Origin: Paracoccaceae bacterium
GTDB lineage: Bacteria > Pseudomonadota > Alphaproteobacteria > Rhodobacterales > Rhodobacteraceae
DNA length: 6,874 nt
Reading direction: 5' to 3'
Assembly: GCA_026709725.1 (NCBI GenBank)
Contig: JAPOSK010000368.1
Location: 1 to 6,874 of the forward strand
The notes under the pieces were generated by a model. That model was given only the letters and a program-made list of their open reading frames with translations. It did not search any database and was not told the origin of the DNA. The position numbers and the translations under genes are program-made. The first letter of the stretch is position 1. Each line of letters opens with the position of its first letter. This document shows, piece by piece, positions 1-5,611 of this stretch.

Positions 1-1468
1 CGACATTCTGATAGATGTGCCCGCGGTTTGAGAAGGGTGCCTCACCAACCCAGCTGCCACCCTCCCCGCCCATATGCGTAAAGCCCAGCGTGTCACGATC
101 CATCCACTGGACCATGTAGTGACATCCGATGCCTGCATAGGCCCGGGATCCATCAGGAATCACTGTTGACGAATTGTGCGGGCAGCCTGCACAAAAATAC
201 GGCACACGGTTCAGGAGATCCGGCGGCATTTCCCCTTCCGGCGCTTCGACGAGGGATATTATCCGATCAAGGCCGGGAACCGGAATACCGAACTGGCGGA
301 GTTTCGGGCCGATTGCACGTGCGATCTGTGTTGGATTGAGTTCATATTTTTCTGTGAGCAGAACGCGACCCGCCGCATCCTTGTGTCCGATGATCACCGG
401 TCGCCGGTCCGCATTGTAGAATGCCTCCTTCATCTGGGTCTCGATGATCTTGCGCTTTTCCTCGATAACGATGACAGTGTCCAAATCCTTGACGAAGTGC
501 TGAAGTGATTCGAGTTCCAGCGGCCAGGTCATCCCAACCTTGTAGGTTGTGATTCCGAATCGTTCATGTTCGGATGATTGCAGGCCAAGCAGGGCGAGCG
601 CCTCCAGAAGGTCCGGCCAGGATTTTCCAGCCGCGACAAACCCGATCCGGGCTCCCGGAGACCCGTGCACCCGTCTGCCCAGGGCGTTTGCCGCGGCAAA
701 GACCTGTGCGGCCTCCCGCCGGAAATCGATCAGCCGCGCTTCACGCTCGACCGGTGTGTCCCACACACGGATATTGAGCCCGCCGTCAGGGCTGTCCACC
801 TCCGGCAAAACAGGCTGCAGGCGCTCAAGCGCCGTCATGGCCGTGCTCGACGATTCAACGGTCTCCTTGACACATTTCAGGCCGACCCAGTTGCCCGTCA
901 GACGCGACATCGCCAGACCAAGAATGCCAAAATCCAGAATATCCTGAACACTGGAAGGGGCGAGTATTGGAACAAATGCATCGATCAGGGCCGGATCCGA
1001 CTGGTGCAGGGTGGTTGAGCTCTCACCGGTATGATCATCGCCCATGGCGATCAGGACACCACCTCTCCTGTCGGTCCCGGCCATGTTTGCATGCCGAAAC
1101 GCATCCCCCGAACGGTCGACGCCGGGCCCCTTGCCATACCAGAGCCCGAAGACACCATCATACTTGCCTTCACCATGCAGCCCGGCCATCTGGCTGCCCC
1201 AAAGTGCGGTTACGGCCAGCTCTTCATTCAGGGCCGGCTGAAAGAGAATGCGGGCGGCCTCAAGCTGGGGTTGGGCGATTTGCAGTTGAAAATCCAGGGC
1301 TCCCAGCGGCGAGCCGCGATAACCGGTCACCAGACCTGCAGTCTCAAGTCCCCTTGCCGCGTCTCTGGCCTGCTGCTCAAGCAGCAGGCGCACCAGAGCC
1401 TGTGTTCCGCTCAGCAGAACATGCGATTTCGTCAAATCAAACCGGTCGGCGAGTCTGGCATCTTTCAT
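1..1468 (-). CDS. Indolepyruvate:ferredoxin oxidoreductase, single-chain (IorA-IorB fusion type), N-terminal part
   Basis: An open frame of 489 codons runs from ATG at 1468 off the window edge. The enzyme family oxidatively decarboxylates arylpyruvates from aromatic amino acid breakdown to acyl-CoA, using thiamine diphosphate (ThDP) and iron-sulfur clusters and passing electrons to ferredoxin or a similar acceptor; it is cytoplasmic. Visible family signatures are GTQALVRL (residues 21-28), GYRGSPLGALD (49-59), FQPALNEELAVTALWGSQ (77-94), YDGVFGLWYGKGPGVDRSGD (103-122), GDDHTGESST (143-152), a CAGC pair in YFCAGCPHN (424-432) and GIGCHYM (446-452) followed by MGGEGGSWVGEAPF (466-479). The window cuts just where the ThDP motif (GDGTYFHSG-like in relatives) is expected. 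The conserved style matches the roughly 1150-residue fused proteobacterial enzyme, but the fusion itself lies outside the window. ATG at 1468 is preferred over the in-frame ATG at 1474 because AGGAAAGG ends six bases upstream of it. A 147-base gap separates it from lpxB. Confidence 0.9.
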   Translation of the reverse strand, partial: MKDARLADRFDLTKSHVLLSGTQALVRLLLEQQARDAARGLETAGLVTGYRGSPLGALDFQLQIAQPQLEAARILFQPALNEELAVTALWGSQMAGLHGEGKYDGVFGLWYGKGPGVDRSGDAFRHANMAGTDRRGGVLIAMGDDHTGESSTTLHQSDPALIDAFVPILAPSSVQDILDFGILGLAMSRLTGNWVGLKCVKETVESSSTAMTALERLQPVLPEVDSPDGGLNIRVWDTPVEREARLIDFRREAAQVFAAANALGRRVHGSPGARIGFVAAGKSWPDLLEALALLGLQSSEHERFGITTYKVGMTWPLELESLQHFVKDLDTVIVIEEKRKIIETQMKEAFYNADRRPVIIGHKDAAGRVLLTEKYELNPTQIARAIGPKLRQFGIPVPGLDRIISLVEAPEGEMPPDLLNRVPYFCAGCPHNSSTVIPDGSRAYAGIGCHYMVQWMDRDTLGFTHMGGEGGSWVGEAPFSNRGHIYQNV

Positions 1469-1474
1469 GGTCAT

Positions 1475-1482
1475 CCTTTCCT
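1475..1482 (-). promoter_or_regulatory. Ribosome binding site of the oxidoreductase gene
   Basis: AGGAAAGG on the minus strand ends six bases before ATG at 1468 but directly abuts the in-frame ATG at 1474. The spacing decides for the downstream ATG as the main start. Confidence 0.6.
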
Positions 1483-1615
1483 GCCGCCAGGGATTCCCGT
1501 CACAGTCACATGCAATTCATCGATCCTGCATTCCGATGAGTTCGGCATACAGGACCCCGCATGCCTATACAGTCTGACATCCGATCATGCACTGACCAGG
1601 CCTGCACCCGCATGG
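1475..1615. other. Intergenic gap between lpxB and the oxidoreductase gene
   Basis: This is the longest non-coding stretch in the window. I see no small gene and no terminator with a T-run. On the minus strand a TGTATAGG (about 1561-1568) could be a weak -10 element, but there is no convincing -35 partner. A promoter for the oxidoreductase would most plausibly lie here, because the gap is much longer than any other junction in the window; that is inference from layout only. Confidence 0.3.
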
Positions 1616-2884
1616 TCATGGTGACCGGTGAACGCCGGTCTTTCCGGTCCGGTCCCAGTCATCAAGCAGCATCAGCAGTGTTCCCGCCGCCTGCTCGCCG
1701 GCAAGGCCGGCGGGGTGCCTGAGTTTTTTCACAACATGATCAAATGCCTGCAACTGGTGCAGACGGGCATCGTCATTGTCAATGATCGATGTCATATCGG
1801 CCAGCATGGAATCCTGCGAGATTCGGCTGCCGAGATGTTCGGCGACCACACGGGAATCGCTCATAAGGTTGACGAGTGTCACGGTATCGACAGTCAGCAT
1901 GGCACCGAGGATCCGGCTCGAGAGCCAGTTCATCGCGTAGGCGATGACCATGGGCGTTCGCATGGCAGCCAGTTCGATGGAGACGGTCCCCGAGGCAGCA
2001 AGGGCTGCATGCGCGGTTGCAAACAGGGCAAATTTTTCCTCTTCAGCCTGATCCGGCATCCGATCTCCGCTGCAAAAGAACCGTGTCGTCTGTGGCCAGG
2101 TGCCACCGAGTGATTCAATGACCGGTCGGGTCACGGCAGTGGATACAACAACGAATTCCAGGGTGGGATCCCGCGCCCCCAGACGGACGGCGATTGTCCT
2201 GAAGAGTTCAGTATGCCGACGGACTTCTCCTGCCCGTGAACCGGGCAGGAGAAGAATGATGCGCGAATGAGGCCTGAGGCCAAGCTTTGCCCGCACGGCA
2301 GCAATGGCTCCATCCTCAGGTCGCACGCGATCAGCCAGCGGATGGCCTGTGAAGGAACTCGCAATTCCGGCCCCTGTGAGATGATCAGCCTCAAATGGAA
2401 AGAGTGTCATGACGTGATCGACTGAAGCCGCAAGCGTTCGGACCCGCCAGGGCCGCCAAGCCCACACAGTCGGGGAGACATAATGGATGCAGGGAATCCG
2501 GGGCCGGATCTTTTTGACCCGGCGGGCGACACCAAGTGCAAAATCGGGACTGTCGATGGTCACAAGGGCGTCATATCCTGCCGCCGCAATCCTGTTGACA
2601 ACCCGGCGTCGGAGTGCAAGAATCTGCGGCAGGCGCGGCAGGACCTCAACCAGACCCATCACTGACAGCGGATCCATCGGAAAGCATGATTGCAGACCGT
2701 TATGGAGCATCTTCGGGCCGCCAATGCCCTCGAACACGGAACGGGGTCGGTTTGCACAGATGCCACTGATCAGCGCCGCTCCGAGAGCATCACCCGAAGC
2801 CTCTCCGGCCAGCATAAAGAGTCGGGGGGCGTCTATGACGAAACCTTTTCTGACCAGATAAAGAGACCATGCGCGTCGGCACAT
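1616..2884 (-). CDS. lpxB: Lipid-A-disaccharide synthase LpxB
   Basis: A glycosyltransferase of family GT19. It joins UDP-2,3-diacylglucosamine and lipid X (2,3-diacylglucosamine 1-phosphate) into the beta-1,6 lipid A disaccharide at the inner face of the cytoplasmic membrane. From ATG 2884 it has 422 residues. Motifs are LAGEASGD (25-32), GIGGPKM (53-59), IDSPDFALG (110-118), HYVSPTVWAWR (134-144), FPFE (162-165), FTGHPLAD (178-185), LLPGSRAGEV (212-221) and ASGTVSIE (297-304). The E. coli enzyme has 382 residues and starts a few residues before its LVAGETSGD. Here ATG 2884 adds a 16-residue leader encoded inside lpxI, with no clear Shine-Dalgarno. An in-frame ATA at 2836, seven bases after AGAAAAGG, would give a typical N-terminus beginning (M)DAPRLFMLAGE; the only other ATG, at 2815, would cut into the first beta strand. 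The C-terminal acceptor segment (TLVNLM at 336-341, RVVAEHLG at 345-352) departs from the usual LPNL and ELLQ pattern. The gene follows lpxI directly. Confidence 0.93.
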   Translation of the reverse strand: MCRRAWSLYLVRKGFVIDAPRLFMLAGEASGDALGAALISGICANRPRSVFEGIGGPKMLHNGLQSCFPMDPLSVMGLVEVLPRLPQILALRRRVVNRIAAAGYDALVTIDSPDFALGVARRVKKIRPRIPCIHYVSPTVWAWRPWRVRTLAASVDHVMTLFPFEADHLTGAGIASSFTGHPLADRVRPEDGAIAAVRAKLGLRPHSRIILLLPGSRAGEVRRHTELFRTIAVRLGARDPTLEFVVVSTAVTRPVIESLGGTWPQTTRFFCSGDRMPDQAEEEKFALFATAHAALAASGTVSIELAAMRTPMVIAYAMNWLSSRILGAMLTVDTVTLVNLMSDSRVVAEHLGSRISQDSMLADMTSIIDNDDARLHQLQAFDHVVKKLRHPAGLAGEQAAGTLLMLLDDWDRTGKTGVHRSP

Positions 2885-3645
2885 CTGATTGACAGCTCTC
2901 GATCAAGAAGGATCACTTCGCCTGACCTGATCGCAATACCTGCCAGCCCAATGGCTGCCGCGAGCTCAACTGTGGACGGCCCGACTGTCGGTATATCGAT
3001 CCGATGATCCTGAATGGGTTTCCGGCACTTGGCAAGCACGCCTCTGCGCCTGGCCGGAGGTCCCGGCCAGGCCAGGGTTTCGGCGACCGATTTCAGCAGG
3101 GCATCCGTCCCGGCGGCCGGTTCCAGACCAAGACATTTGCGCCGGGCAACGACAGCGGCCTGCCCGGCATCATGCATGCCGTGCGCACGGGCATGCTGAA
3201 ACCCCTGCCTGATATCCTGCCTGTCCTGTCCGGTCGGTGCCCGCGCGGTCAAAAGCCCGCTATGCGCAACCAGATCAGGGGCGATCTCGACTGCACTCAC
3301 GATCGTCAATCCGATCTCATCTTCCATGCAGACAATGAATTGTCGAAGCACGTCATCGTCGCCCCCGGAAAAATCCACCGGGCACGAACAGTCTTCAGGG
3401 GCAGGCGGTCGCCCGACTCCGCCAGCCATGACGGCACGGGTCCAGCCTTCAGCCCGTTTGCCGGCAAGCACCTGCATCCAGTTTGCAAGGGAGATCTCCC
3501 CGGATTGGATTGCCGGTGGCCATGACTGGTCTGAACCCGGAAGCGAGAGGACGGTCAACGGCGTTCCGGCGGCCAGAAGCCGCTCTGCCAGAACGGCAGG
3601 CAGTCGCCCCCTGCCGGCGATCAGGATGGTCTGGTTGTGATCAAT
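2833..3645 (-). CDS. lpxI: UDP-2,3-diacylglucosamine pyrophosphatase LpxI
   Basis: LpxI (formerly DUF1009) hydrolyses UDP-2,3-diacylglucosamine to lipid X and UMP. It is the alphaproteobacterial replacement for LpxH and acts before LpxB. With the proposed start the protein has 270 residues, close to the usual 270-290. Family motifs are ILIAGRGRLP (7-16, the GGGxLP-type N-terminus), MAGGVGRP (73-80), GGDDDVLR (94-101), DAGQAAVV (159-166), LEPAAGTDALL (174-184), GVLAKCRKPIQDHRIDIPTV (202-221), GPSTVE (222-227), GLAGIAI (233-239) and ADAHGLFI (256-263). The chosen start is ATT at 3645. GGAGG sits eight bases upstream, after the lpxA stop, and the N-terminus then lines up with the family. In-frame canonical alternatives (TTG 3705, ATG 3717, GTG 3789) all lie inside lpxA, lack a good Shine-Dalgarno and add 20-48 unrelated residues. 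Function is confident; the start is inferred. Confidence 0.9.
   Translation of the reverse strand: MDHNQTILIAGRGRLPAVLAERLLAAGTPLTVLSLPGSDQSWPPAIQSGEISLANWMQVLAGKRAEGWTRAVMAGGVGRPPAPEDCSCPVDFSGGDDDVLRQFIVCMEDEIGLTIVSAVEIAPDLVAHSGLLTARAPTGQDRQDIRQGFQHARAHGMHDAGQAAVVARRKCLGLEPAAGTDALLKSVAETLAWPGPPARRRGVLAKCRKPIQDHRIDIPTVGPSTVELAAAIGLAGIAIRSGEVILLDRELSIRCADAHGLFIWSEKVSS
2844..2851 (-). promoter_or_regulatory. Candidate Shine-Dalgarno for lpxB near its ATA codon
   Basis: AGAAAAGG on the minus strand lies in the last codons of lpxI, seven bases before an in-frame ATA (2836-2834). That ATA overlaps the lpxI TAG stop as ATAG. The spacing is that of a normal initiation site, and the resulting protein start matches the LpxB family, but the codon is not a standard start. 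Confidence 0.4.
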
Positions 3646-3653
3646 GATCGGAT

Positions 3654-3658
3654 CCTCC
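3654..3658 (-). promoter_or_regulatory. Strong Shine-Dalgarno of lpxI
   Basis: GGAGG on the minus strand lies just after the lpxA stop (TAG at 3664-3662) and eight bases before ATT at 3645. No ATG, GTG or TTG in the lpxI frame lies downstream of it at a usable distance. A TTG at 3644 is in another frame and stops after seven codons. Confidence 0.65.
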
Positions 3659-3661
3659 GGC

Positions 3662-4480
3662 CTACTGCGGGATAAGCAAATTGCGTCCGGACCCGGCTTG
3701 AGCAAAATCGATGACATCCCGAACAAGGGAGTTGCCTGCCAAAGCCTGCGTGCCGAGGTTGTCGATGGATTCCGAGAGAGGCGAGTCACTGGTCACCATG
3801 TGATCGTAGGCTTTTTTCAGCTCGGCGATCCGGTCATGATCAATCCCCCGCCGCCGCAGGCCAACGATATTGATTCCTTCGAGCCGGCCCGCCGCACCCT
3901 GGACAAATCCGTACGGGATGACATCCCGCCGGACCATCGTCAACGCGCCGATGATGGCACCCTTGCCGACCCGGACATGTTGATGGATTCCCGCCAGACC
4001 CCCAATGATCACATGATCATCGATCCGGCAGTGGCCGCCGATGGCTGCATCATTGGCAAGGATGACATTGTTGCCGATGCTGGCATCATGTCCGACATGA
4101 GCCCCTGTCATGAACAGGCAATCATCCCCAACCCGCGTCACACCACCTCCGTGAGCCGTGCCCGTGTTCATGGTCACGCCTTCACGGATCCGGTTCCGTT
4201 CGCCAACGATCAATTGAGACAGCTCGCCCTGGTATTTCAGATCCTGCGGGATCTCGCCAATGCAGGCAAACGGGAAGACTTCGGTCCCTGCCCCCAGATT
4301 TGTCAATCCTGTCACAATCGAATGCGATTTGAGGTGGACATCCGGCCCCAGCGTCACATCGCCCCCGACAATCGCATACGCATCAATCCGGCACCCCGGG
4401 CCAATCCGCGCACCGTCAGCTATGACCGCTGCGGAATGAATCACCGCCGTGGCATCAACGCCTGAATCAGGAACTGTCAC
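3662..4480 (-). CDS. lpxA: UDP-N-acetylglucosamine acyltransferase LpxA
   Basis: LpxA transfers a 3-hydroxyacyl chain from ACP to the 3-position of UDP-GlcNAc, the first step of lipid A synthesis, as a cytoplasmic trimer. From GTG 4480 it has 272 residues (E. coli 262). Residues about 10-180 form a left-handed beta-helix of hexapeptide repeats. The catalytic region AHVGHDA (127-133) keeps both histidines, H128 and H131 (H122 and catalytic H125 in E. coli); H150 and H166 match E. coli H144 and H160. QDLKY (79-83) and GINIVGLRRRG (202-212) match substrate-binding segments, and the helical C-terminal domain follows. GTG 4480 is chosen over ATG 4549 because the latter adds 23 residues read from inside fabZ with no family likeness. 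GTG overlaps the fabZ end by 14 bases, with a weak GGGA eight bases upstream. Oddities are A179 at the acyl-ruler position (G173 in E. coli) and QGAA where QGNH is found in E. coli. Confidence 0.95.
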   Translation of the reverse strand: MTVPDSGVDATAVIHSAAVIADGARIGPGCRIDAYAIVGGDVTLGPDVHLKSHSIVTGLTNLGAGTEVFPFACIGEIPQDLKYQGELSQLIVGERNRIREGVTMNTGTAHGGGVTRVGDDCLFMTGAHVGHDASIGNNVILANDAAIGGHCRIDDHVIIGGLAGIHQHVRVGKGAIIGALTMVRRDVIPYGFVQGAAGRLEGINIVGLRRRGIDHDRIAELKKAYDHMVTSDSPLSESIDNLGTQALAGNSLVRDVIDFAQAGSGRNLLIPQ

Positions 4481-4934
4481 TCTGTCTTTCCCACATCGCC
4501 ACAATGTCAGCACTGGCCACCTCCCGGTCAGCAACGATTGCTCTCCCATCGATACGCCAGACCTTCCCGTGCCCCCGCCTCAGGGTCATGTGCAGTTCAA
4601 GAATGTTGCCCGGCAGCACCTGCTGACGAAATCGGGCATTGTCCACGCGCATGAGATAGATGTTGATCGGTACATCGATCAGATTGAGACTGTGATTGAC
4701 CAGAACCGCCGCTGTCTGGGCCATTGCCTCGACTGTGTAGACACCCGGCCAGATCGGCATGTCGGGGAAATGTCCCTTGAAACAGGGCTCGTCGGGATGG
4801 ATTGTCTTCATCCCCGTCGCACGGGCATTGGCAACCATATCCACGACCCTGTCAATCATCAGAAACGGATCCCGATGCGGGATCATCCGCTTGATTGTCT
4901 CGAGATCGATATCCACTGCCGCAGCATCCGACAT
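4467..4934 (-). CDS. fabZ: 3-hydroxyacyl-ACP dehydratase FabZ
   Basis: FabZ is a hot-dog-fold enzyme that dehydrates 3-hydroxyacyl-ACP to trans-2-enoyl-ACP in fatty acid elongation. It competes with LpxA for the hydroxyacyl-ACP pool, which is the usual explanation for its place beside lpxA. The protein has 155 residues, a normal length. Motifs are IPHRDPFLMIDRV (18-30) and GHFPDMPIWPGVYTVEAMAQ (54-73), with the catalytic histidine H55 and glutamate E69. A conserved distal half contains VDNARFRQQVLPGN and GKVWRIDGRAIV. ATG 4934 is taken over ATG 4940 because GGGAGG ends six bases before it but abuts 4940. Several positions (for example Tyr-Thr-Val before the catalytic Glu) differ from the commonest FabZ sequences, but no key residue is missing. 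The next gene, lpxA, starts inside its 3' end. Confidence 0.95.
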   Translation of the reverse strand: MSDAAAVDIDLETIKRMIPHRDPFLMIDRVVDMVANARATGMKTIHPDEPCFKGHFPDMPIWPGVYTVEAMAQTAAVLVNHSLNLIDVPINIYLMRVDNARFRQQVLPGNILELHMTLRRGHGKVWRIDGRAIVADREVASADIVAMWERQSDSS

Positions 4935-4940
4935 CAACAT

Positions 4941-4946
4941 CCTCCC
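4941..4946 (-). promoter_or_regulatory. Ribosome binding site of fabZ
   Basis: GGGAGG on the minus strand ends six bases from ATG 4934 and directly touches ATG 4940. It therefore favours the downstream ATG. Confidence 0.7.
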
Positions 4947-4962
4947 ATTCAGTCACCATCTC

Positions 4963-4998
4963 CCGCGGTCATTGCCGCTGACACGAACCGACCCGCGG
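4963..4998 (-). repeat. Imperfect GC-rich inverted repeat between ompH-like gene and fabZ
   Basis: On the minus strand CCGCGGGTC (4998-4990) can pair with GACCGCGG (4970-4963), leaving one bulged G and a 19-base loop. It occupies most of the 71-base gap between the chaperone stop and fabZ. No T-run follows, so it does not look like an intrinsic terminator; an mRNA stability or processing stem is possible. It is short, and chance cannot be excluded in GC-rich DNA. Confidence 0.35.
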
Positions 4999-5005
4999 CC
5001 AGAGA

Positions 5006-5608
5006 TCATTCAACCGGCTCAATCCCGACATACTCAACCGCGGTGATGTATCCTTCAAGTCCCGTCCCATCACCGACTCCATCATTGATCGCCAGGAGCG
5101 CATCGCGTGTGAGGTCGACACCTGCTGCATACCAGATCAGGCTCTCGGCAGGCAGGATGATCGAAATCCCACGGGTTTCGGCAAGTTGAACAATCGGCCG
5201 GGATGCCACATCGCGAAAGAGATTTTCCTGGACCCTGCCCCATTCCTCAAGCCGTGCGCCTTTCTGGTCCTGGATTGATCGCCTGTTCGTCACATCACGA
5301 TGGAACGCATCGGAGGCTTCGTTGTATTCGCCCTGATCGTCCTGCTTCCGCAATTCCACAATCCTCGCTTCCTCCTGCTCAAAACGTTCTGAATACCATT
5401 GGTTTTCGCGCTGCAACGCCAGACGGGCATCCTGCAGCTCGCCACGAAACCGCACACCGAATTCTGTCTGATCGAACAGTTGCTGATAATTGATGACGGC
5501 CGAAATCGGTGCCAGCGGCAACGACAGGTACCTGTCAATATCCTGCGCTGCGCTCCCCTCCGCCGCAATCAGTCCAACAGCAAGAACAACGCTGAGCAGA
5601 CGGCGCAC
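5006..5608 (-). CDS. OmpH/Skp-family periplasmic chaperone
   Basis: The family holds unfolded outer-membrane proteins in the periplasm and delivers them to the BAM complex. The product has 200 residues. Residues 1 to about 21 form a signal peptide (basic RR, hydrophobic core LLSVVLAVGLIAA, then Ala-rich GSAAQ where cleavage is likely). Residues 34-50 (PISAVINYQQLFDQTEF) are the family's N-terminal strand and turn. Residues about 53-135 are charged and helical, as in the Skp coiled-coil arms, and 136-176 return to the body domain (LAETRGISIILPAESLIWYA, then VDLTRDALLAIND). The start is GTG 5608, three bases after the bamA stop and in the same frame, without a clear Shine-Dalgarno, so translation is probably coupled to bamA. 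Its place directly after bamA supports the call. The sequence is divergent, hence no gene symbol. It carries a roughly 25-residue acidic tail after the body domain. Confidence 0.88.
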   Translation of the reverse strand: MRRLLSVVLAVGLIAAEGSAAQDIDRYLSLPLAPISAVINYQQLFDQTEFGVRFRGELQDARLALQRENQWYSERFEQEEARIVELRKQDDQGEYNEASDAFHRDVTNRRSIQDQKGARLEEWGRVQENLFRDVASRPIVQLAETRGISIILPAESLIWYAAGVDLTRDALLAINDGVGDGTGLEGYITAVEYVGIEPVE

Positions 5609-5611
5609 AAT

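Noticed and set aside
1593..1618. Inverted repeat TGACCA ... TGGTCA at the lpxB stop as a terminator
   Set aside because: The arms are only six bases with a 14-base loop and no T-run follows on the minus strand, so it is not a credible intrinsic terminator.
578..1624. Several overlapping plus-strand open frames opposite the oxidoreductase gene
   Set aside because: The minus strand carries an unbroken, clearly recognisable enzyme through all of this stretch; the plus frames overlap one another, are Pro/Arg/Ser-rich and match nothing.
3642..3644. TTG after the GGAGG as the lpxI start
   Set aside because: It is out of the lpxI frame and reaches a stop after seven codons, so it could serve lpxI only with a frameshift, for which there is no slippery sequence.
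3644..4465. Long plus-strand open frame (273 codons) opposite lpxA
   Set aside because: It is the mirror of the lpxA beta-helix reading frame, has no family likeness, and its low-complexity Asp/Pro/Arg content is what antisense reading of hexapeptide repeats gives.
4481..4549. ATG 4549 as the start of lpxA
   Set aside because: It adds 23 residues encoded within fabZ with no LpxA likeness, while GTG 4480 gives the normal family N-terminus.
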